From the NCBI GenBank assembly GCA_005877855.1, contig VBOF01000074.1, forward strand, positions 1 through 15,141: a stretch of DNA of 15,141 nt, read 5' to 3'. The position numbers and the translations under genes were made by a program. A model generated the notes under the pieces. That model did not search any database. It was given only the letters and a program-made list of their open reading frames with translations, and had not been told where the DNA came from. The DNA is from Nitrospirota bacterium (GTDB taxonomy: Bacteria; Nitrospirota; Nitrospiria; Nitrospirales; NS-4). Each line of letters starts with the position of its first letter. The stretch's first letter is position 1. Of the stretch, positions 7,505 to 12,902 are shown in pieces.

Positions 7505-8968
7505 ATGCTGGGATTCGGCCCGCCGCGGTACAGTTTGAAGCTGGGTCCGCGTCAGGCGGCGTGGGCGGCGCGCTCCACGGACTGGCGAGGACAGCCACAC
7601 GTTCGGTCCACCGTGGTGGATCTGCCGGCAGGCCTCCTCAAGCCCTCGCCGGTCGAGCCCAACATCAGTGACGTCGAGGCGCTGAAATCCTGCCTTCATG
7701 CCTTGATCGGGATACCGGTCGGAGGCCAAGCGCCCGGCTGGCCAATCGCGCTGGTCTTGCCGGATCTCTGCGTCCGGACCGTGCTGCTGAATGTGGACAC
7801 ATTGCCGGCTCGCTCGCGCGAACGGGACGCCCTCATCCGCTGGCGTCTCGAGAAGGAGGCGAGCTTCCCAGTGGCGAGCGCCAGAGTTGTGTCGCAGGTC
7901 GTCGCACCGCACTCTGTGCTCGTAGTGATGATCGGGGAATCGGTGCTGCGGCAGTACGAAACCCTGTGCGACGACCTGGGGCTGGTCCCGGTCAGTGTGA
8001 CGGCGACCAGCCTCCTGCTGCACAACTTTGCGCGCGCGTCCTTCCCCGGTGAGGAGCCCACCGCCTGGGTGTCCGTCCTGGATGACGGGTTCATGTTCAT
8101 GGTTCACCATGCCGGCCGTCCGGTCTTCGTGCGCACCAAAACTCAATCGCCGCAGATCCAGGACGATCTCGTCACATCGTTGGCGTTCTATGAGGAGAGC
8201 CATCCGGGGACCGCGCTTCGGCGCCTGTATGTGCTCAGTGAAGAGCGGGAGGGGGAGGCGCTGACGGCGATTTCCAAGGAGCTTGATCTGTACGTGGTCC
8301 CCGTCGGGCCGGCTCTTGTCCAACGTACCTGGCGTGGGGCGCTCGTCGAGGCCACGGCGCCGGGCGTGCTGCCGGCGATCGCGGCGCTTGCGCCGAAAGG
8401 GAGGCAGGACATGCCTGCGGTCGATCTGAGCGGCAGCCATTACGCCTATTTGAGTCGTGCCTGTGTCGCGCTGTCGGTGGTCTCGCTGCTCCTGATCGGA
8501 TTGATCGGCTGGAATGTCCGAGAAGCGCGTGCCATCCGGGCCCAGGCCATGCAAGTCGAGCAGGCCCTGGTCCGCGTTCAGGAGCAAGACCGTCAGGTCC
8601 AGCTCCGAGGACAAATGGAAGGGGTGGACCTCTCCGATCCGGCGATGGGGCGGCTCACAGCCCAAGTCGGCTTTGCCAACGACCTGATCGCCAAGCGCGC
8701 GTTTTCCTGGACCCTGTTCCTCACTGATCTGGAAGAGACCGTCCCGCCGCGCGTCTCGATCAACAGCATCCGGGTTGATCTCAAGGACACGGTCATTGCG
8801 ATCGGTGGATCGGCGCTGAGCTTGAAGGATTTGACCACATTCATCGTCAGCCTGGAAGACCATCGGGCGTTTAAGGACGCTAATCTGCTCCAGCATCGGG
8901 TCCACGAGAATGACATTGTGGACTTCAGCTTGACCGTGCGGTACCAGTCCCAAGCCAGGGGATCATGA
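7505..8968 (+). CDS. PilM-PilN fusion (GspL-like) inner-membrane platform protein
   Basis: The 487-residue protein joins an actin-like cytoplasmic domain (about 1-300; RERDALIRWRLEKEASFPV near 103-121 is PilM-like) to one transmembrane helix (about 319-337, VALSVVSLLLIGLIGW). A helical stalk and a PilN-type periplasmic domain follow: FSWTLFLTDLEETVPPRVSI starts at residue 400 and is a clear PilN signature. This is the architecture of GspL, which links the ATPase to the periplasmic platform. The N-terminal nucleotide-binding motif usual in PilM is degenerate (YSLKLGPR). The INLLP docking peptide of free-standing PilN is absent, as expected when the two parts are fused. The start ATG lies one base after the gspE stop; the gene's own stop overlaps the next start (ATGA). 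Confidence 0.85.
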   Translation: MLGFGPPRYSLKLGPRQAAWAARSTDWRGQPHVRSTVVDLPAGLLKPSPVEPNISDVEALKSCLHALIGIPVGGQAPGWPIALVLPDLCVRTVLLNVDTLPARSRERDALIRWRLEKEASFPVASARVVSQVVAPHSVLVVMIGESVLRQYETLCDDLGLVPVSVTATSLLLHNFARASFPGEEPTAWVSVLDDGFMFMVHHAGRPVFVRTKTQSPQIQDDLVTSLAFYEESHPGTALRRLYVLSEEREGEALTAISKELDLYVVPVGPALVQRTWRGALVEATAPGVLPAIAALAPKGRQDMPAVDLSGSHYAYLSRACVALSVVSLLLIGLIGWNVREARAIRAQAMQVEQALVRVQEQDRQVQLRGQMEGVDLSDPAMGRLTAQVGFANDLIAKRAFSWTLFLTDLEETVPPRVSINSIRVDLKDTVIAIGGSALSLKDLTTFIVSLEDHRAFKDANLLQHRVHENDIVDFSLTVRYQSQARGS

Positions 8969-9549
8969 TTCCCGGAGTACCGATTATCCGCCGATTGCGG
9001 CGGAAGCCCTACGCCGCCCTCATTCTTTGGATGGCCGTGGCTGGCGTGCTGGGCGCCGCTCTGCTTATGGTCCGTCTGCTCGTGGTGGCGCCAGCCCAAA
9101 ACCGGCTTGCCCAGGCCGAAGCCTCGTGGATGGCGGCGAGACAGCGGATCGCCCAACGCCTGGAGGCCAAGGAGGCGCGGAAGCATCTGACCGGGATCCT
9201 GAATGCCTTGCCGGGGCATCGTGACTTCGCGCAGCTTCCGCTCGCCCTATCGGAAGTCGCGCGGCGGGATCGGGTCTCGATGCCGGATCTCTCCTATGCG
9301 CTGGAGAAACCCCATGCAGGGGGCTTCGCCAAGGCGGTGCTGAAAGGATCGGTCTCTGGTCGCTACGAGGATCTCCGGAGGTTCATTCATCATCTGGAAA
9401 CGGCCGACGGCTTCCTCTTCGTCGAGGACCTCGACGTCAGTCAGCGTGGTACGAAGAAGGGCGAGATGGTCACGTTTCAGATCACCGTAAGCACCTACGT
9501 CCGTGAGGGGGCGACACAGCGTGTGCCCGCTCGAGCCGTCATGCCATGA
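8965..9549 (+). CDS. PilO/GspM-like inner-membrane platform protein
   Basis: The 194-residue protein has a short basic N-terminus (RRLRRK), one transmembrane helix at about 17-40, a coiled-coil-prone helix (NRLAQAEASWMAARQRIAQR), and a periplasmic ferredoxin-like domain. That domain contains the GspM-subtype-b/PilO-like signature G..SGRYEDLRRFIHHLE (about 128-145) and FLFVEDLDVS. Such proteins pair with PilN/GspL through their periplasmic domains. It overlaps both neighbours by four bases (ATGA), so it is translationally coupled to the PilM-PilN fusion and to the PilP-like gene. The position within the operon supports the assignment more strongly than the sequence does. Confidence 0.75.
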   Translation: MIPGVPIIRRLRRKPYAALILWMAVAGVLGAALLMVRLLVVAPAQNRLAQAEASWMAARQRIAQRLEAKEARKHLTGILNALPGHRDFAQLPLALSEVARRDRVSMPDLSYALEKPHAGGFAKAVLKGSVSGRYEDLRRFIHHLETADGFLFVEDLDVSQRGTKKGEMVTFQITVSTYVREGATQRVPARAVMP

Positions 9550-10160
9550 CGAAACGCGCTCAATGGCTGACACTGTGTATCCTGCTCGGGATCTGGGCGG
9601 GCGTAGCGATCTGGGTCGTTGCGGACGCGCCGGAGCCGCAGCGAGTTCCGCTGAGGTATGTGACCGGCCGGGCCAGTCGGACGGAGGCGATCCGCTCTGA
9701 AGCCGGGGGCGGCTTGAAAGTCAACCGCGACCTGCTGGCGGCCGCACGGCGCCGGGCGGACAAGGCCTTCGTCGCGCCGAAGAACATCTTCGCGCTCCTG
9801 CCAACTGAGAAGACAGAGAAGACAGAGAGGATGGCGCTCCCTCGCGCCAAACCACCGGCGCCGGTGCCTCCGCGGGCGCCGGCGGTGGCTGCTCCCGTGG
9901 TCCCGCCGCCGCCTTCGCCGGAAGAACTGGCCGCGCAGGCTGTTCGTCAGGAGTTGGACCAGTTCCGCTACCTCGGGTATCTCAGCCGGGATGGCAGAGT
10001 GCAAGCGTTTCTCTCGAAGGGCAAAGAGCTGTACATCGTGCGGAGCGATGAGATGATCGAGCAACGGGTGCTTGTCAAGACCGTCACGCCGACCGGCGTG
10101 ACCCTGCAGGACCCCCGATCTCGGGTGGAACGGACAATCCAACTGGTCGAAGGCAGGTAA
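9546..10160 (+). CDS. PilP/GspC-like periplasmic connector protein
   Basis: The 204-residue bitopic protein has an N-terminal transmembrane helix (about 7-26), a long flexible periplasmic linker with a TEKTEKTE stretch and a Pro/Ala-rich segment (about 98-124), and a small beta-rich C-terminal domain (143-204). That domain, beginning LGYLSRDGRVQAFLSKGKEL, resembles the PilP / GspC homology-region fold that contacts the N0 domain of the secretin. PilP is often a lipoprotein; this one has no lipobox and is anchored by a helix as GspC is. It starts within the preceding stop codon (ATGA overlap). The matching secretin is probably the gene at 12903. Role assigned from fold-like pattern plus operon position. 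Confidence 0.72.
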   Translation: MTKRAQWLTLCILLGIWAGVAIWVVADAPEPQRVPLRYVTGRASRTEAIRSEAGGGLKVNRDLLAAARRRADKAFVAPKNIFALLPTEKTEKTERMALPRAKPPAPVPPRAPAVAAPVVPPPPSPEELAAQAVRQELDQFRYLGYLSRDGRVQAFLSKGKELYIVRSDEMIEQRVLVKTVTPTGVTLQDPRSRVERTIQLVEGR

Positions 10161-10208
10161 CCTCCGCTCGCAAGTGGACCAAAACATCCCGCTGGACGAA
10201 AGCAAGCC

Positions 10209-10856
10209 ATGAACGATCACCGGGGGCGCGTCGCGTCCGTGGTCTTGTTGCTGGTCATGTGCCTGCTGAACGTTTCCTCATCCGCCCGTGCACAAACCCC
10301 TCTTATCACGGACCAGGTTCTCATCACGGTGCTCAGAGATCAGATCTTCGCCGCGACGCCGGGTGAAGGACTCATGCGCGCGGATCTGCTGGCTGGCGAA
10401 GAGATCATCAAGATTGAATCAAAAGGATTGAATGCCTTGGTGCGGACGTCAGTCAGGCTGCTCGGGTTCTCGGCACAGGTCGTACGCTGGAGCGAGGTCC
10501 GCACAGACCTGGGGGAGAAGGTTACGGACAGTCGGGTGACGCAGTCGTTGCTGTTCGTACGGACCAACAGGCGCCTGTACGGGTTTCAAGGTCCGCTGGG
10601 CCGGTGGAAGACGGAGGACTTGGGTGTCCGAGAAGAGATTCGCGACACTCTCGTCGCCGAGAACGTGGCAGTGGTGGTCACTGACCGGCGCGCGCTGGCC
10701 TTCTCGGCCTTTACCGGAGGCTTTTTCCAGCAGGACCTCTCCACTGATGAGCCGGTGGCCTCCAGCGCTGTCAACGCGAACGTCGTCATCCTCACCACCG
10801 GCACCCGCCGGTGGATCTTCCGTTCCCAGCTCGCCGTGTGGGCCGAATTGCGGTAG
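10209..10856 (+). CDS. Exported protein of four 39-residue repeats, function unknown
   Basis: I do not recognise this 215-residue protein. It starts with a signal peptide (VVLLLVMCLLNVSSSARA, cleavage before QTP at about residue 29). Almost all the mature part is four consecutive repeats of exactly 39 residues: 45-83, 84-122, 123-161 and 162-200. A partial fifth (201-215) follows. Shared positions are Phe at 4, Trp or another hydrophobic residue at 11, Glu at 20, and a closing beta strand ending in Arg (LLFVRTNRR, VAVVVTDRR, VVILTTGTR). The N-terminal QVLITVLRD looks like one more copy of that closing strand, which would allow propeller-style ring closure. It is the last gene of the gspE operon, 48 bases after the PilP-like gene, with a weak ribosome site. 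A periplasmic accessory of the secretion machine is the simplest guess (inference). Confidence 0.7.
   Translation: MNDHRGRVASVVLLLVMCLLNVSSSARAQTPLITDQVLITVLRDQIFAATPGEGLMRADLLAGEEIIKIESKGLNALVRTSVRLLGFSAQVVRWSEVRTDLGEKVTDSRVTQSLLFVRTNRRLYGFQGPLGRWKTEDLGVREEIRDTLVAENVAVVVTDRRALAFSAFTGGFFQQDLSTDEPVASSAVNANVVILTTGTRRWIFRSQLAVWAELR
10341..10808 (+). repeat. Four consecutive 117-bp units encoding 39-residue repeats
   Basis: Units begin at 10341, 10458, 10575 and 10692 and align at the protein level without gaps. DNA identity is low, so the duplication is old. A 45-bp partial fifth unit carries Phe and Trp at the same positions (4 and 11). Confidence 0.75.
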
Positions 10857-10933
10857 GCGTCTCTGAATGCCTATGGAATGGCAGAGCCGCTAGGCGGTGA
10901 AGGTGTTTGCGCTGGTGTCTGCGATGTTGGTTG

Positions 10934-11533
10934 TCAGGGAGAACTGGGTTGTCCCTGAGTAGTTGGTTGTCCCTGTGTGGTTGTCTGTCCTTGAGTGGTT
11001 GGTTGTCCTTGAGTGGTTGGTTGTCCCGGAGTGGCCGGTTGTGCCGGTGGGGCTTGTGGCGTGGAGGCGTTCGGATACTGAAACACCCACAGGTAATAAC
11101 TGGTCACCGCTTCAAAGTGCCGCACGGCAGGTGGGAAGTTGTGCTGCTTGAACGGCTCCGCTTTGCTCTTACTCCGTACGCCCTTAATGCGGGCGGTGTT
11201 GAGATCGCGCACGTACTCCCAGTCGCCGCCGGTAATCGGATCCTTGTACGCCTTTCGCAAGGCAGGGTAAGGCTGCTTGGTGAGTTCCTCTAACGTAAGC
11301 GGATAGATCTCACCGGGGACGACGCGCCCTTTCTTCTGCTGGGCCGAGTAGACCGCCAGCGCGGTCTGAATCTCTATGCCCCGCGCCAGAAGGTCAGCTT
11401 CCTGCTCGCGCTGCACCACGGCCTTCCACTGCTTCGCCACCACAGTGACGGAGATCCCCATCAACACCACGGCCAACATCACGAGGAGGTAGGTCACTCC
11501 ACGCTCCTCTTGGCATAACCTTCCCGTGGCCAT
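10934..11533 (-). CDS. Type II secretion-like pseudopilin with Q/T/P hexapeptide-repeat tail
   Basis: The start is taken as ATG 11533-11531, with AGGA upstream; this gives the short basic leader expected of a prepilin. The prepilin peptidase site is EERG/VTYLLVML, cutting after Gly12, followed by a hydrophobic helix of about 20 residues. The usual Glu at +5 is Leu here, as in some minor pseudopilins. The globular part (YPLTLEELTKQPYP, LRKAYKDPITGGDWEYV, IKGVRSKSKAEPFKQ) resembles GspG-like pseudopilins of this class of system. The last 30-odd residues are Pro/Gln/Thr-rich, with repeats of GQPTTQ. Mature length is about 187. It is transcribed against the flanking secretion genes, which is unusual. 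Lack of Glu5 suggests a minor or initiating pseudopilin (inference). Confidence 0.82.
   Translation of the reverse strand: MATGRLCQEERGVTYLLVMLAVVLMGISVTVVAKQWKAVVQREQEADLLARGIEIQTALAVYSAQQKKGRVVPGEIYPLTLEELTKQPYPALRKAYKDPITGGDWEYVRDLNTARIKGVRSKSKAEPFKQHNFPPAVRHFEAVTSYYLWVFQYPNASTPQAPPAQPATPGQPTTQGQPTTQGQTTTQGQPTTQGQPSSP
10947..11036 (-). repeat. 18-bp tandem repeat, five units, in the pseudopilin tail
   Basis: Units run 10947-10964, 10965-10982, 10983-11000, 11001-11018 and 11019-11036 with a few substitutions each. A more divergent partial unit follows. Each encodes a hexapeptide close to GQPTTQ on the minus strand. The unit is a multiple of three, so copy-number change would not alter the frame. 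Confidence 0.85.
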
Positions 11534-11572
11534 ACGCTTGGTCCTAAGCGGGAGCGTCGACTCCCTACTTCT

Positions 11573-11578
11573 ATTATG
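11573..11578 (-). promoter_or_regulatory. Possible -10 box for the pseudopilin gene
   Basis: CATAAT on the minus strand (11578-11573) matches five of six consensus positions and lies 40 bases before the start at 11533. No convincing -35 hexamer is visible at normal spacing, so support is modest. Confidence 0.3.
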
Positions 11579-11651
11579 CCTGAATCTTACAGTGAATTTA
11601 CACAATGCCTTGTCGAGTCTTGCCTTGGAGACCATTCGCTTCTTGTACAAG

Positions 11652-11681
11652 TTTCAATGTCCGCCTGCAAAGGCGTAAACT
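11652..11681 (+). promoter_or_regulatory. Possible promoter for the TPR-peptidase gene
   Basis: TTTCAA (11652-11657) and TAAACT (11676-11681) are 18 bases apart, with the ATG at 11690 directly downstream and no Shine-Dalgarno sequence. If used, the transcript would be nearly leaderless. A perfect 10-base palindrome, CTTGTACAAG, lies just upstream at 11642-11651. Confidence 0.25.
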
Positions 11682-11689
11682 ATACCACC

Positions 11690-12823
11690 ATGAGAATCGA
11701 AGCGCGCGTGCCCCCAATCGTGGCGACCGGTTTCGTCCTGCTCTGTGTCATCGCCGGAGCTGCCGACCCGGGGCGGGCGGAATCTTCCGGAGCGGCGCTG
11801 GGACGGCAAGGGTGGGAGGCGATCAGAGCCGGTCAGATCACGGAGGCGTCGCGTTTGTTTCACGATGCCATCGCCGAAAATGCTCACGATGCCACGTTGT
11901 TCCTGGGAGCGGGACTGGCGGCGCACCTGCAGGGGCAGGAGATGGAGGCCCGCACGGCGCTTCAAGAAGCCGTGCGACTGAACCCCAAGCTGACGGCAGC
12001 GTCGCTCTTACTGGGGGACATTTCCTATCGCCAGGGCGATCTGGAGACGGCGGTCCGGACGTATGAGGCGGCGCTCGAGGTCGAACCGAACAACACACAA
12101 ATCCGGGGGCGGTTGGAGGGCTGGCGCAAAGAAGCGGCCTTGCACAGCAGATTTCAGCAAAGCCTGAGCCCGCACTTCACTGTCCTCTTTGAAGGGCCGG
12201 CGGAGCAACGTCTCGCCTCGGCCGCATTGGATGCCCTTGAGGCAGCGTACTGGCGCATCGGGACGACGCTGCTGGCCTACCCATCGGGGATCCTAACTGT
12301 CGTCTTGTACACCGATGAGCAGTTTCGTGATATTACGCGAAGCCCGACGTGGGCGGGTGGTGTCTTTGACGGGAAAATTCGAGTCCCGATGCGGGGGGCG
12401 CTCAATGACCCCCGGCAATTGGAAAAGGTTTTGGCGCACGAGTTCACCCATGCATTGGTGAAGAGTATGGCGCCGCGTGGAGTCCCGACCTGGGTCGATG
12501 AGGGACTGGCGGTTGTGTTGGAAACGGGCGATCTCAAGTGGGCTGAGCGGTTGGCCCGGCAGGCCCCATCGCTGATCCCGCTCCCGCGCCTTCACGACGG
12601 CTTTCTGAGCTTGCCTGCGGATCAAGTCCCTCTTGCCTATGCCGAAAGCGCGCTGGCCGTGCGAATGCTGATCGAGCGCGGCGAGGCCCTCTCGCTCGCT
12701 TCTTTGCTCCAAGACCTGGCTCAAGGCCAAGACTTCGCTGCGACCTTCGAACGTCACTTTTATCTCTCCTATTCAGACTTTCATTCAGACTTTCAGGTGG
12801 CCTGGGGGCAGCGGGTCCGATGA
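11690..12823 (+). CDS. Exported TPR plus HExxH metallopeptidase-like (peptidase MA family) protein
   Basis: ATG 11690 is preferred over upstream in-frame starts because it opens a signal peptide (VATGFVLLCVIAGAADPGRA, cleavage near residue 30). Residues about 34-145 form three TPR-like helix pairs (WEAIRAGQITEASRLFHDAI, then GLAAHLQGQEMEARTAL, then GDISYRQGDLETAVRTYEAAL). The C-terminal half is a zinc-peptidase-like domain: HEFTH at 250-254, with a downstream WVDEGLA whose Glu271 is a good third ligand. This is the gluzincin pattern of the peptidase MA / MA_2 family. The protein should act in the periplasm, perhaps processing or maturing an envelope component. It lies between the pseudopilin and the secretin, which suggests a link to the secretion apparatus, but no substrate is known. 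Total length 377 residues; catalytic residues look intact. Confidence 0.82.
   Translation: MRIEARVPPIVATGFVLLCVIAGAADPGRAESSGAALGRQGWEAIRAGQITEASRLFHDAIAENAHDATLFLGAGLAAHLQGQEMEARTALQEAVRLNPKLTAASLLLGDISYRQGDLETAVRTYEAALEVEPNNTQIRGRLEGWRKEAALHSRFQQSLSPHFTVLFEGPAEQRLASAALDALEAAYWRIGTTLLAYPSGILTVVLYTDEQFRDITRSPTWAGGVFDGKIRVPMRGALNDPRQLEKVLAHEFTHALVKSMAPRGVPTWVDEGLAVVLETGDLKWAERLARQAPSLIPLPRLHDGFLSLPADQVPLAYAESALAVRMLIERGEALSLASLLQDLAQGQDFAATFERHFYLSYSDFHSDFQVAWGQRVR
12771..12794 (+). repeat. Perfect 12-bp tandem duplication near the end of the TPR-peptidase gene
   Basis: ATTCAGACTTTC occurs twice back to back, encoding SDFHSDFQ close to the C-terminus. The perfect identity points to a recent in-frame duplication. 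Confidence 0.9.
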
Positions 12824-12849
12824 CACGTGCATGGACCACCCGTTTTCGG

Positions 12850-12896
12850 TATAATTGCAGATTCCTAAGCAGCTTTGATTGAGACTTTAAGGGGAG
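12850..12896 (+). promoter_or_regulatory. TATAAT box and strong ribosome site before the secretin gene
   Basis: A perfect TATAAT lies at 12850-12855 without a recognisable -35 at standard spacing. GGGGAGG at 12891-12897 sits a few bases before TTG at 12903. An in-frame TAA at 12888-12890 excludes any earlier start, so the TTG start is well supported. Confidence 0.6.
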
Positions 12897-12902
12897 GCGA
12901 GT

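Noticed and set aside
7487..8953. Long minus-strand open frame opposite the PilM-PilN fusion
   Set aside because: It is antisense to a gene with clear PilN motifs and has low-complexity Arg/Gln/Asp-rich content.
10861..10890. Imperfect hairpin after the 39-residue-repeat gene as a bidirectional terminator
   Set aside because: The stem is short and bulged and is not followed by a T-run on either strand.
10947..11036. CRISPR-like array
   Set aside because: The 18-bp units are contiguous without spacers and lie in frame inside a coding tail; this is a coding tandem repeat.
11642..11651. Palindrome CTTGTACAAG as an operator
   Set aside because: A 10-base palindrome can arise by chance and only one copy is present in the divergent intergenic region; not enough to call a regulator site.
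11576..11689. Upstream extension of the TPR-peptidase gene to ATG 11576
   Set aside because: The extension encodes no signal peptide and would bury the one beginning at 11690; it also overlaps the likely promoter region.
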